A DNA stretch of 64,000 nt, from positions 62,001 through 126,000 of the forward strand of contig CAWIOK010000023.1 of assembly GCA_963837655.1 (NCBI GenBank). Reading direction: 5' to 3'. Positions within the stretch are counted from its first letter, which is position 1. Every line of letters begins with the position of its first letter. The DNA comes from CAVVSD01 sp963837655 (GTDB lineage: Bacteria > Actinomycetota > Thermoleophilia > Solirubrobacterales > Solirubrobacteraceae). Position numbers and translations under genes: made by a program. The notes beneath the pieces were generated by a model, which made no database searches, was not told the origin of the DNA, and saw nothing but the letters and a program-made list of their open reading frames with translations. This document shows positions 40,645-49,171 of the stretch, piece by piece.

Positions 40645-41109
40645 GTGCGCAACGTCTGGGACTTCCCGAGGCCACCCGCCGTCGTGGCGTCGGAGCGCGG
40701 CGTCCGGATCGAGGTTGCCGGCGTCGTCGTGGCCGACTCGGTGCGGGCGCTGTGCGTCCTGGAGACCAGCCACCCGCCGACCGTCTACCTCCCTCCCGAG
40801 GACGTCCGCATCGACCTCCTGACCGCCTCGAGCGCGCGCGGGACCGTCTGCGAGTTCAAAGGCCGTGCGACCTACCTGGATCTCGTCGTCGACGGCGAGC
40901 GCCGCCCGCAGGTGGGCTGGACGTATCCGGAGCCCTGGGCCGGCTACGAAGCCCTCGCGGGACACGTGAGCTTCTACCCCGGCCGTGTCGACGGCGCGTG
41001 GCTCGGCGGCGAGCGCGTGACGGCCCAGGAGAGCGACTTCTACGGCGGGTGGATCACGCAGGACCTCGTCGGGCCGTTCAAGGGCCCGACGGGGACGCTC
41101 GGCTGGTGA
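40645..41109 (+). CDS. DUF427 family protein
   Basis: The 154-residue protein has the DUF427 signature: VLETSHPPTVYLPPEDVRIDLL, TVCEFKGRATYLDLVVDG, AWAGYE-like PEPWAGYEALAGHVSFYPGRVD. The fold is a small beta-barrel of unknown function. Start is GTG 40645 with no ribosome site. It stands alone after the oxidase operon. Confidence 0.85.
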   Translation: MRNVWDFPRPPAVVASERGVRIEVAGVVVADSVRALCVLETSHPPTVYLPPEDVRIDLLTASSARGTVCEFKGRATYLDLVVDGERRPQVGWTYPEPWAGYEALAGHVSFYPGRVDGAWLGGERVTAQESDFYGGWITQDLVGPFKGPTGTLGW

Positions 41110-41198
41110 GCCGCGATGCTGCCGACCGGACTGTTCGGGTCGGCGGACGCGACGGTCGTCCCCTGGACACCACCCTCTCCGCCTCCAAGCTATAGCGA

Positions 41199-41224
41199 AT
41201 CGGGACGCCTCATGCGATCCCGAT
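41199..41224. promoter_or_regulatory. Inverted repeat upstream of the flavin monooxygenase gene
   Basis: ATCGGGA and TCCCGAT are perfect 7-bp arms separated by 12 bp, in a 169-bp gap that is otherwise empty. It lies 55 bp before the start codon and is a candidate operator. Confidence 0.4.
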
Positions 41225-41278
41225 CCGTGCCCCATAATCGCCGGCCGAAGCAGGACCTGCGGAGCTGGGAGGCATGCT

Positions 41279-42811
41279 GTGACGGACGCGGACGTGATCA
41301 TCGTGGGCGCCGGCCCGACCGGGCTGATGCTTGCCGCGGAGCTGCGCCTGGCCGGCGTGCGACCGCTGGTCCTGGAGCGACAGCCGCAGCTGCGCGAGAC
41401 CCCGAAGGCCAACGGTCTCGGCGGGCAGATCCTGCAGCTGCTGCGCTACCGAGGTCTGCTGGACCGGCTCGAGGCTGCCAGTCCTGGCCCCACCCACCCG
41501 GCGCCCATCTTCCCATTCGGCGAGGTCCATCTGGACTTCTCCCACCTGACGGAGCCCCCGATGTGGGGGCTCTCGCTTCCGCAACCGCTCCTCGAGCGGC
41601 TGCTCGACGACCACGCCCGCGGGCTCGGCGCCGACGTCCGCCGCGGGCACGACGTGCTCGGGGTCGGCCAGGACGACGCCACGGTCACCGCCGACGTGCG
41701 CGGCCCCGACGGAGCAGAGCGGGTGACCGCGCGCTACCTGGTGGGCTGCGACGGCCCGCACAGCACGGTCCGCGATCTGGCCGGGATCCCGTTCCCCGGC
41801 GTCACGTACCCCGAGATCAACCGCCTCGGCCAGGTCACGGTGCCCGATTCGGTGACCCGGCTCGAGAACGGTGACCTCGACGTCCCGGGGCAGGGCCGGA
41901 TCCCGTGGGGCTTCACCCGAACCGACCGCGGTGTCTTCGGGGTCGGGCCGCTCACGTCGGAGGTGCTGCTCGTCTTCACCACCGAGGACGAGGACACCGA
42001 GTACGACGACGACGTGCCGATGCCCGTGACCGAGCTCCAGGACAGCGTGCGCCGTGTGCTGGGCGTCGACCTCCCCCTGGCGGACGCGCATCGGCTGTCG
42101 CGCTGGCAGTTCCAGGCACGGCAGGCCGAGCGATACCGCGACGGGCGGATCCTTGTGGCCGGCGATGCGGCGCATCAGTTCCCCGCCACGGGCATCGGGC
42201 TCAACGTCGGCATGCTCGACAGCGTCAACCTCGCCTGGAAGCTGGCCGCCGACATCCTCGGCTGGGCGCCGACGGCGCTGCTGGACACCTATCACGGCGA
42301 ACGCCATCCCGCCGGCGCACGGGGGCTGATGCAGACCCAGGCTCAGGTGGCGCTGCGGCGCGGACACGACTCGGCCGCCCTCGCACTCCGGCAGCTCTTC
42401 CAGGAGCTGGTCGCCGACCCGCAGCCGTTGCTCCGCATGGGAGCGCTGCTCGCCGGCACCGACATCCGTTACGCACTGCCCAATCCCAACGACCACGCCT
42501 TGACCGGCACCTTCGCGCCCGACCTCACCCTGCGCACCGACCAGGGAACGACGAGCGTCGCGGAGCTCATGCACACCGCACGGCCCATCCTCCTCGACCT
42601 CGCCGACCGCCGAGACCTGCGCGCGACCGCCCGACGCTGGCAGCATCGCATCGACATGCAGGCCGCCGAGACCGATGACCGGCCGGCCGACGCCCTCCTC
42701 ATCCGCCCAGACGCCCACATCGCCTGGGCGGCGAGCATCGACGAACCCGCCGACGCCGCTGCGCCCGCGCTGCGGCAGGCCCTGTCCGCCTCGTTCGGAC
42801 CGCCCGCCTAG
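41279..42811 (+). CDS. FAD-dependent aromatic monooxygenase (PheA/TfdB-RdmE type)
   Basis: The 510-residue protein has the FAD motif VIIVGAGPTGLMLAAELRLAG, the second motif YLVGCDGPHSTVRDLAGI and the third, GRILVAGDAAHQFPATGIGLNVGMLDSVNLAWKL near residue 287, with a thioredoxin-like C-terminal domain. Such enzymes hydroxylate phenols, polyketides or other aromatic substrates using NAD(P)H. GTG 41279 follows a GGGAGG site. No partner genes adjoin it, so the substrate is unknown; drug (rifampicin or tetracycline) hydroxylation is one alternative. Confidence 0.87.
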   Translation: MTDADVIIVGAGPTGLMLAAELRLAGVRPLVLERQPQLRETPKANGLGGQILQLLRYRGLLDRLEAASPGPTHPAPIFPFGEVHLDFSHLTEPPMWGLSLPQPLLERLLDDHARGLGADVRRGHDVLGVGQDDATVTADVRGPDGAERVTARYLVGCDGPHSTVRDLAGIPFPGVTYPEINRLGQVTVPDSVTRLENGDLDVPGQGRIPWGFTRTDRGVFGVGPLTSEVLLVFTTEDEDTEYDDDVPMPVTELQDSVRRVLGVDLPLADAHRLSRWQFQARQAERYRDGRILVAGDAAHQFPATGIGLNVGMLDSVNLAWKLAADILGWAPTALLDTYHGERHPAGARGLMQTQAQVALRRGHDSAALALRQLFQELVADPQPLLRMGALLAGTDIRYALPNPNDHALTGTFAPDLTLRTDQGTTSVAELMHTARPILLDLADRRDLRATARRWQHRIDMQAAETDDRPADALLIRPDAHIAWAASIDEPADAAAPALRQALSASFGPPA

Positions 42812-42853
42812 TGCACGGCCGAGAGCTCTGCGCCTTCCGGCGGGCCCGGCCCA

Positions 42854-43594
42854 TCACTTGACGGTGAGCTTGCCCTCCATGCCGGCTTCACGATGACCGG
42901 GGACGGTGCAGTAGTACGTGTACGTGCCGGGCTTGAGGTCGACCGAGATCTTCGAGACCCCGCCGCCCTCCACCTCCGCGCCCTTCTCATTGACGCCGTT
43001 GCCCTCGATCGCGATGTCGTGCGGGATGTTCGCGTCGTTCTTGGAGTCGATCTCGAGCTGGCCCGCGGGGGCGGTTGCCTGCTTGGAGACGTACGCGAGC
43101 TGGCCGTTGGGATCGGCGGGCATGTCGAGCACGCCGCTCTGCGCCGCGACGGGCTTGTTGCTCGACGCGGGCTTGACGGCCTCCGCGAGGCGACCGGTGT
43201 CCTTGCCTCCGGCGGCCGCGACCTGGGCGACGTAGGCGGCGACGTTCTTCGCAGCGTCGCCCTCCACGATCTTGGGGGGCATGTAGACGGGGTCGTTCTT
43301 GGGCAGCCGCGCCGGGTTGGCGATCTGGTCGTGCACCACGCCCTCGATGGTGTCGCGCCCCATCCCCGTCTGCAGCGACGCACGGAACGCGTCGTCGAGG
43401 TTCGGGCCCTGGGTGCCCTTGGTCCCCGCGCGTGCGAGCGTGTGGCATCCGCCGCAGTTCTTCACGAACTCCTGCTTGCCGGCGACGACATCACGGTCCT
43501 TGGACTCGCTGCCGCACGCACCGACCGCGCCGATCAGCGCGGCCCCGATCAGCACGCTCACGACGTGCCGCGCCCTGAACCGGAGTCTCCCCAT
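42854..43594 (-). CDS. Cytochrome c-cupredoxin fusion lipoprotein
   Basis: The 246-residue protein has a lipoprotein-type signal (VVSVLIGAALIGAVGAC), a class I cytochrome c with NCGGCHTL near residue 48, and a MPPKIV axial-Met candidate. After a linker comes a blue-copper domain with NIPHDIAIEG (His near 191), YYCTVPGH and GM closing the Cys-His-Met site near residue 226-235. It would be a two-cofactor electron carrier tethered outside the membrane, well suited to feed the nearby oxidases. A TAGAGT box ends 8 nt before the ATG. Confidence 0.9.
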   Translation of the reverse strand: MGRLRFRARHVVSVLIGAALIGAVGACGSESKDRDVVAGKQEFVKNCGGCHTLARAGTKGTQGPNLDDAFRASLQTGMGRDTIEGVVHDQIANPARLPKNDPVYMPPKIVEGDAAKNVAAYVAQVAAAGGKDTGRLAEAVKPASSNKPVAAQSGVLDMPADPNGQLAYVSKQATAPAGQLEIDSKNDANIPHDIAIEGNGVNEKGAEVEGGGVSKISVDLKPGTYTYYCTVPGHREAGMEGKLTVK

Positions 43595-43602
43595 CGGCGC
43601 GG

Positions 43603-43608
43603 ACTCTA
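43603..43608 (-). promoter_or_regulatory. Candidate -10 box, leaderless
   Basis: TAGAGT on the minus strand ends 8 nt before the ATG at 43594. Confidence 0.45.
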
Positions 43609-43634
43609 CACAGCGGACGCGACGCTGGGGGTGC

Positions 43635-44349
43635 TCATGTCCCTGACGGGCCGAAGCGCTCGGTGCGGACCCGCTCGGGAGCGTGCCCGAGGGCCACGAG
43701 TCCGTCGGCCACGGCCTCCACGAACGCGGTCGGGCCGCACACGAACGCGTGCGGCCGCTCGGCCGCTGCGAACGCGACCTCCTCGAGCAGCGCGCGGTCC
43801 ACGCGGCCTCTGCGACCTGTCCAGGCCGGGTTGCGCTCGCGGGTCAGCGTGAGCACGAGATCGAGCGCGGGATCGGCCTCCGCCAGGCGCTCGAGCTCGG
43901 CGCGGTAGAAGACGTCGGCCTCCGTGCGGGCCGAGAGGATCAGCTGCGCCGGGACGTCGGAGCCCGACGCGCGCGCGCTCGCGCACCATCGCCGCCAGCG
44001 GCACGACGCCCGAGCCGCCCGCGACGAGCAGCAGCGGCCCGCCGTCCTGCGGCCCCCACGCGAACCAGCCGCCGATCGGGCCGCGCAGCTCGATCTCGTC
44101 ACCCTCCTGCAGCTCCTCGCCCAGGTAGCCCGAGACCTCGCCGTCGGGCAGCACCTCGATCGTCAGCTCGATGCGCTCGTCCTCGGCCGGCGTCGCGATC
44201 GAGTAGCTGCGCTGGGCCTGGTAGCCGTCCTCGGCGGTCAGGCGGACGTCGACGTGCTGGCCGGCACGATGGCCGGGCCACTCGGGGACGTCGATCACGA
44301 AGGTGTGGGCGGTCGGCGTCTCCTGACGGCGGGAGACCAGCCGGCCCAC
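43635..44349 (-). pseudogene. Ferredoxin/flavodoxin-NADP reductase-like gene with frameshift in a CG tract
   Basis: The first part (GRLVSRRQETPTAHTFVIDVP, GQHVDVRLTAEDGYQAQRSYSIA, GPIGGWFAW, PLLLVAGGSGVVPLAAMVRERAR) is a normal FAD-binding half. The NAD-binding half (SDVPAQLILSARTEADVFYRAELERL, HAFVCGPTAFVEAVADGLVALG) follows in another phase. The shift lies in the alternating CG tract at 43968-43978; one more CG dinucleotide would restore a single frame. The N-terminus also lacks a good start: GTG 44349 is in phase, but the family's IPWR lead-in lies upstream of it. It follows the molybdoprotein gene and would be its electron partner. Confidence 0.72.
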
Positions 44350-44383
44350 CCGCCATGGGATACGCCGCGGGACGGCGACGATG

Positions 44384-44989
44384 TCAGTCCCCCGCGTATC
44401 GCTGCTCGCGCCAGGGGTCGCCGCGCTCGTGGTAGCCGAGCTGCTCCCAGAACCCGAGCTCGTCCTCGATCGTGAGGGTGAGCCCGCGAACCCACTTCGC
44501 GCTCTTCCAGAAGTACAGATGCGGGACGAGCAGCCGCGCAGGACCGCCGTGCTCGGGATCGAGCGGCTCGCCGTCGTAGGTGTAGGCCACCCACGCCTTG
44601 CCGTCCATGACGTCGTCGAGGGGGAGGTTCGTCGTGTAGCCGCCGTCGCAGTAGGCGCTGAGGTAGCCGGCCTCGGTGTCGACGCCGTCGAGCAGGACGT
44701 CCAGCGAGACGCCCTCCCACGTCGTGTCGAACTTCGACCACTTCGTCACGCAGTGGATGTCCTTGGTGACGGTCTCGCGCGGGAGCGACTGGAACTCGTC
44801 CCACGACCAGGAGCGGGGCTCGTCGATCGCGCCGTCGATCGTGAAGCTCCAGGCGGAGAGGTTCGGACGGGGCGTCGGGCCCGCGGAGAGGACCGGGAAG
44901 CCGCGCTCGAGGTACTGGCCGGGCGGCAGACGGCCGGGTTCGCCGTCGTCGGGGTGGCGGCGGCGGAAGCCACGTGAGATCGGGGCCAT
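44384..44989 (-). CDS. Sulfite-oxidase-family molybdopterin oxidoreductase
   Basis: The 201-residue protein is a single molybdopterin-binding domain. The molybdenum-ligand Cys is in KDIHCVTKWSKFDTTWEGVSL near residue 79, with GGYTTNLPLDDV and GGPARLLVPHLYFWKSAKWVRGLTL further on. It lacks the dimerisation domain of full sulfite oxidases and has no signal peptide. Such short proteins are found beside a reductase, as here. Its substrate is unknown. Confidence 0.88.
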   Translation of the reverse strand: MAPISRGFRRRHPDDGEPGRLPPGQYLERGFPVLSAGPTPRPNLSAWSFTIDGAIDEPRSWSWDEFQSLPRETVTKDIHCVTKWSKFDTTWEGVSLDVLLDGVDTEAGYLSAYCDGGYTTNLPLDDVMDGKAWVAYTYDGEPLDPEHGGPARLLVPHLYFWKSAKWVRGLTLTIEDELGFWEQLGYHERGDPWREQRYAGD

Positions 44990-44998
44990 GCCGCGAGC

Positions 44999-46552
44999 CT
45001 ACGTGACCGGCTCGAGCTCGGAAAGCTCGCCACGCGCCGACGAGACGACCGTGCGGGCGAGCCCCTCCCAGGAGTAGCGCTCGCGGACGACCTCGACGAT
45101 GCCGGCGCGGGTCGCCTCACGGATGTCCTGGGGTGCCTGCAGCCAGGCGATGAGCGACGCCGCGAGGTCGCGTACCGCGCCGTCGCCGACCTCGAAGTCC
45201 AGCCACGGCCGCGCCTCCTCGGGGACCGCGTCCGCCAGCGCGCGCGTGACCTCGGCCAGGCCGGAGTGCGCCGCGCTGACCGGCAGGATGCCGCACGCCG
45301 CGGCCTCGGCAGCCACCATCCCGAAGGCCTCGGGGAACGTCGAGGAGACGACCTGCGCCTCGCATGCGGGCAGCAGCTCCGCCAGCTCGGGATGCTCCAG
45401 GCGACCCGTGAGCACGCAGCGCTCGGGCAGCCGTGACGCGGCGGCGAGGTAGGCCTCGCGGTCGGCGGATGTCTCGAGGTCGTCCAGGAAGGCGTGGAGG
45501 TGGTTCAGCGGCCCGCGCTCACCGCCGCGCAGCGTTAGCTCGCGCGCGGCCGCGAGATCGCCGGCGGCCAGCAGCGCGAGCAGCCGCAGCAATCCGTCGC
45601 GGAACTCGCCGAAGCCGACGATCACGAGCTTCGCCCGCGGCTCGGCAGCGAGGACGAGCGGAAACGCGGCGGCGAGCAGGTCGACGCCCTTGGCGGCCAG
45701 CAGCTTGCCCACGAAGGCGATGAGGCGGTCCTCCCCCGGCCGCAGCCCGGCGATCGCCGCGGCCGCCGCCGCGTCGTCGCGCGCGAAGCCGTCGCCCTCA
45801 GCGGCGACCGACACCGGGATCGCGGCGAGCCGCCTGGCGAGATCCTGCACGTCGGCCCTCGCCTCGTCGAGATCGCGGGGCCTGAACGTGGCCACGTCGA
45901 CCCCTGGCGGGCCGAGTCGCGTGCGACCCGGGAGGGTGTCGTCGTCCATCGCCGCCCACAGGCTCTCGGCCGTATGCCGGGAGCCGACCAAGATCCCGCG
46001 CGCACGCGCGAGGCCCTCGCGCGCCCAGGGCCCGAAACGCTCGATGTCGGGCTTCACTGTGTACTCCAGCGCGCTGCCGTGGATCTTCACCGCGTAGGGG
46101 ACGTCGGCCAGCGCGCGGGCCAGGATGGCCGGACCCATGACGAGATGGTTCGCCAGCGCGACGCCCGGTTGGGCGAGTTGCGCGACCTCGCGGACGGCCA
46201 TCACGTTGCGCGCGACATAGTCCTCGATCTCGTCGTCGGTGCAGTCCGCGAAGCTCTTGGCGTCGAATCCCTCGTAGCGATCGGCGACGTAGACCGGCAG
46301 CAGACGGCCGATCGGCGGGCGGTACGTCGTGACCCGAACGGGCTCTCGGAGCGTACGGACACTCAAAGCACCGGAATCCCAGTCACCGACAGCGTCCACG
46401 AAGTCGTATGTGTCAGCGGCGCGGTCCTGACAGAAAAGGTGGATCCTGGCACCGAGACGGGACATCGATGCTGTCAGTCGTGCGTTGTAGACGTTGGAGC
46501 CGGTACCGCGCAGGAGATAGCCGTGGAAGATGAGGATGTCGACGTTGAACAA
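44999..46552 (-). CDS. Glycosyltransferase, GT4 type
   Basis: The roughly 517-residue protein has an N-terminal half with VDILIFHGYLLRGTGSNVYNARL (Gly-rich acceptor loop) and a C-terminal half with LIAFVGKLLAAKGVDLLAAAFPLVL, AKLVIVGFGEFRDGL and the donor-binding EX7E-like segment VVSSTFPEAFGMVAAEAAACG. Members transfer sugar from nucleotide-sugars. Start is uncertain: TTG 46552 fits the domain border. An extension upstream would run through the 20-bp palindrome. It is followed by the molybdoprotein gene 9 bp away. Confidence 0.78.
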   Translation of the reverse strand: MFNVDILIFHGYLLRGTGSNVYNARLTASMSRLGARIHLFCQDRAADTYDFVDAVGDWDSGALSVRTLREPVRVTTYRPPIGRLLPVYVADRYEGFDAKSFADCTDDEIEDYVARNVMAVREVAQLAQPGVALANHLVMGPAILARALADVPYAVKIHGSALEYTVKPDIERFGPWAREGLARARGILVGSRHTAESLWAAMDDDTLPGRTRLGPPGVDVATFRPRDLDEARADVQDLARRLAAIPVSVAAEGDGFARDDAAAAAAIAGLRPGEDRLIAFVGKLLAAKGVDLLAAAFPLVLAAEPRAKLVIVGFGEFRDGLLRLLALLAAGDLAAARELTLRGGERGPLNHLHAFLDDLETSADREAYLAAASRLPERCVLTGRLEHPELAELLPACEAQVVSSTFPEAFGMVAAEAAACGILPVSAAHSGLAEVTRALADAVPEEARPWLDFEVGDGAVRDLAASLIAWLQAPQDIREATRAGIVEVVRERYSWEGLARTVVSSARGELSELEPVT

Positions 46553-46566
46553 GAGCTTTCCGAGGT

Positions 46567-46586
46567 TGACCTGGGGCCCCAGGTCA
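46567..46586. promoter_or_regulatory. 20-bp perfect palindrome in a divergent promoter
   Basis: The arm TGACCTGGGG is followed directly by its exact reverse complement, giving a 20-bp palindrome without a spacer. It lies in the 51-bp gap between the glycosyltransferase and HD-GYP genes. A dimeric repressor site is the simplest interpretation. Confidence 0.6.
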
Positions 46587-46603
46587 CGACACCATACGGG
46601 TGA

Positions 46604-47698
46604 ATGACCGACCGGACGGACGGCAGGAACCTCCTGCTGATCGGAACCGATGGCCTTGGACTGCAGTCGTTGCGCACCGCAGTTCGCGATGATCCGAGCC
46701 TGATCGGAGTCGGCCGCATCGAGGACCCCGACAGCGAGCACGACGGCCCGGAGCCGCACCTCGTCGTCCTCGACACCTCGCCGTTGGATCACGACGTCGC
46801 CGTCTCGGCGGTCGCGAAGGCGGTGCTGCGCTGGCCTCGTGCCGGGGTCCTGGCCATCGCCGCGTCCGCCGAGCCGCAGCTCGTCCGCAGCGTCCTCGAC
46901 GCCGGCGCCGCCTCGGTGATGCTGCGCGACGCCGATCAGGACGACGTCCGGGCCGCGGTCGCCGCAGCCGCGGAGGGGCGCGGCCTCATCGACGTCGACG
47001 TGGTGCGCCCGACCATCGACCTCTACGCCGTGCTGCTGGCGGAGTCGCGCCGCCGCGACCGCGCCGTCATCGAGAGCCTCGCCGCCGCGGTGGAGGCGAA
47101 GGACTCCGTGACGAGCCGCCACCTGCGGCGCGTCAGCCGCCTGGCGACGCAGCTCGCGGAGATCGTCGACCCCGAGATCGGGCGCACCGAGGAGTTCCTC
47201 TTCGGCTGCCTGCTGCATGACGTCGGCAAGATCGGCGTGCCCGAGGACATCCTCTCCAAACCCGGCCCGCTGACCGAGGACGAGTGGGAGATCATGCGGC
47301 GCCACCCCCAGATCGGCGCGCGCGTCGTGCGGCCGCTCGGGCTGTCGGAGGTCGTCGTCGACGTCGTCCTCTACCACCACGAGCGCTGGGACGGCGGCGG
47401 GTACCCGCAGGGCCTCAGCGGCGACGACATCCCGCTCGTCGCGCGGATCTTCTCGGTCTGCGACGCGCTGGAGGCCATGACCGCCATGCGCCGCTACCGC
47501 GACGCGCTGCCCGCGTCGGTGGCCTACGAGCGCGTCCGCGCGGAGGCGGGGACGCAGTTCGACCCCGCGATCGTCCGGATCCTCGAGCGTGGCGTCTCCA
47601 GCGGAGACATCGACCTCGACGACCCCGCCGGCGCCCAGCCCGACCCCGGTCTTCCCCGCCGGTTCGCACGGGACGGGTTGGTAGGGTTCCCCCCGTGA
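46604..47698 (+). CDS. HD-GYP domain response-regulator-like protein
   Basis: The 364-residue protein has an N-terminal receiver-like domain (LLLIGTDGLGLQSLRTAV, VVLDTSPLD, AGAASVMLRDAD), then an HD-GYP phosphodiesterase with CLLHDVGKIGVPEDIL near residue 205, RRHPQIGARVV and YHHERWDGGGYPQGLSGDDIP near residue 260. HD-GYP enzymes hydrolyse cyclic di-GMP. The receiver lacks a clear acidic pocket, so phosphorylation is doubtful. It is divergent from the glycosyltransferase, whose product could be under c-di-GMP control. Confidence 0.87.
   Translation: MTDRTDGRNLLLIGTDGLGLQSLRTAVRDDPSLIGVGRIEDPDSEHDGPEPHLVVLDTSPLDHDVAVSAVAKAVLRWPRAGVLAIAASAEPQLVRSVLDAGAASVMLRDADQDDVRAAVAAAAEGRGLIDVDVVRPTIDLYAVLLAESRRRDRAVIESLAAAVEAKDSVTSRHLRRVSRLATQLAEIVDPEIGRTEEFLFGCLLHDVGKIGVPEDILSKPGPLTEDEWEIMRRHPQIGARVVRPLGLSEVVVDVVLYHHERWDGGGYPQGLSGDDIPLVARIFSVCDALEAMTAMRRYRDALPASVAYERVRAEAGTQFDPAIVRILERGVSSGDIDLDDPAGAQPDPGLPRRFARDGLVGFPP
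47682..47687 (+). promoter_or_regulatory. Candidate internal -10 box, leaderless
   Basis: TAGGGT lies inside the end of the HD-GYP gene and ends 7 nt before GTG 47695. Confidence 0.45.
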
Positions 47699-47961
47699 TG
47701 CAGCGTTACCGATTCCGCGTGCCCTCGACGGGGCGCGAGGTGATCCGCGAGGCCGAGCCGGGCCACGTCCCGACCGACCCGGACACCGGCGTCGAGCTCG
47801 AGGTCGTCGGGAAGGTGCTTCCCCTGGCACCGTCGAAGTCCAGACTTCCGTGGGCCGTCGAGAACCTGCGGTTCTGCCCATGGTGCGATCAGCTCTGCCA
47901 GCGCGACCTCAACGACTGTCCCAACTGCGGCCGTCGCCTCACACCACTCGCCGTCACCTGA
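47695..47961 (+). CDS. Small zinc-ribbon protein
   Basis: The 88-residue protein has a C-terminal zinc ribbon with CPWC and CPNC pairs (residues about 61-80). The first 50 residues are unremarkable (YRFRVPSTGREVIREAEPGHVPTDPDTG). It overlaps the HD-GYP stop and the next gene's start. Zinc ribbons of this kind bind proteins or nucleic acid; the role is unknown. Confidence 0.72.
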   Translation: MMQRYRFRVPSTGREVIREAEPGHVPTDPDTGVELEVVGKVLPLAPSKSRLPWAVENLRFCPWCDQLCQRDLNDCPNCGRRLTPLAVT

Positions 47962-48359
47962 CGATCGCGGTCGTCGCGGTCGTCGGTCTCGTCGCGGGCG
48001 CGTGCGGTGGCACATCGGTCGAGGTCAAGGTCCCTGCGACCGTGCCGGTGCTGACCGTCCCGACCGGCACCACGCCGACGGAGGACACGTCCACCACCTC
48101 GACGACGTCCACCACCTCGACCTCGACCACCGGGACCGACACGACCGCCCAGGCGCCCGCGCAGCAGCCGGCGCAGCAGACGCCGGCCCAGTCGCAGTCG
48201 CAGTCCCAGCCCGACTCCGCCAACGGCGGCGCCGCGCCGCAGACGTCACAGCCCGCGCAGACGCAGGCTCAGCAGGCACCCGCGCAGACCACCAGCTCCG
48301 GTGGCACCGGCGGCGCGGAGTTCAACGACTTCTGCAAGCAGAACCCCGGAGCTTGCTGA
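47958..48359 (+). CDS. Low-complexity lipoprotein
   Basis: With a CTG start at 47958 the 133-residue protein begins with a short signal peptide and lipobox (LTIAVVAVVGLVAGAC), then a Thr/Ser run (residues about 45-65), then a Gln/Ala/Pro/Ser stretch, and ends EFNDFCKQNPGAC. It looks like a membrane-anchored flexible linker with a small Cys-containing tip. No ATG, GTG or TTG lies in frame near the signal peptide, and the CTG overlaps the preceding stop as CTGA. Confidence 0.6.
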   Translation: MTIAVVAVVGLVAGACGGTSVEVKVPATVPVLTVPTGTTPTEDTSTTSTTSTTSTSTTGTDTTAQAPAQQPAQQTPAQSQSQSQPDSANGGAAPQTSQPAQTQAQQAPAQTTSSGGTGGAEFNDFCKQNPGAC

Positions 48360-48379
48360 TCTGAGGCGTCCGCCGATCA

Positions 48380-48397
48380 CCGCGTGAGGCCACGCGG
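48380..48397. terminator. Hairpin between convergent genes
   Basis: CCGCGTG and CACGCGG form a perfect 7-bp stem with loop AGGC, 20 bp past the lipoprotein stop and facing a convergent gene. Confidence 0.5.
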
Positions 48398-48455
48398 CGG
48401 CCGGTCATGGGCATCGAGCACACTTTCCGGATCGCCGCGCGGCCTCGCGCGGGTA

Positions 48456-49106
48456 CTACGGCGTTGACACCAGCGTCGCCGAGTACGTCAGGCGCGCGGT
48501 GCGGTACAGGCAGTAGAACTGCGCGCTGTCGCGGTTGCCGACCAGCGCGGACTGCTCGGCGGTGTCGTTGCAGGACCCCTTCGGGCGGCTGGAGCGCCAC
48601 GAGGTGTCGCCGCCGAGGTTGACCTGCAGCGCCGGCGCCCAGGTCGGCACCGAGAGCGCCAGCAGCTGGCCCTTCTTCACCGGGATCGACTGCTCGAGCG
48701 GGAACTGCACATACATGCCGAACCACTGCTGGAGCTTCATCAGCGGCGACTTCGCGACGACGGTATGCGTGAGCTTGTCTCCCGGCTTCAGGACCGCGAG
48801 TGCGGCCTGCGACTCACCGCCGAGACGCTCGTTGAAGAACTTGGTCTGGTTGGGGCCGGGCTTGCCCAGCGACACGGTCCAGGCGACGATCCGGCCGTCG
48901 CGGGGGATGGTGTAGGCCCCGCGATTCGGGCCGATCTTCGCCTGATAACCCGTCGTACGCGGGATGGCGAGGCAGGTGCGTGGGCAGGAGCCCTGCACGC
49001 CGCGTTCGAGCTTGCCGATCTCCTGCAGCCGGGCATCAGCCGTGGCGGGGAGAGCGACAGCAAGACCCGCGGCAAGGAGTGCTCCGGCGAGAAGGCGTCG
49101 AGTCAT
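48456..49106 (-). CDS. Secreted protein of unknown function
   Basis: The 216-residue protein has a signal peptide (MTRRLLAGALLAAGLAVALPATADA) and a mature beta-rich region with four Cys (GSCPRTCLAI and GSCND, FYCLY). These could form two disulfides. No catalytic motif is visible. I start at ATG 49106, because the basic n-region follows it directly; six codons upstream another ATG is possible. Confidence 0.7.
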   Translation of the reverse strand: MTRRLLAGALLAAGLAVALPATADARLQEIGKLERGVQGSCPRTCLAIPRTTGYQAKIGPNRGAYTIPRDGRIVAWTVSLGKPGPNQTKFFNERLGGESQAALAVLKPGDKLTHTVVAKSPLMKLQQWFGMYVQFPLEQSIPVKKGQLLALSVPTWAPALQVNLGGDTSWRSSRPKGSCNDTAEQSALVGNRDSAQFYCLYRTARLTYSATLVSTP

Positions 49107-49171
49107 GTCGGGGCCATTCAACACCAGAGCGTGCCGGAAGTAGCGATGCGAGCGTCAGTGCAACCGGTCTG

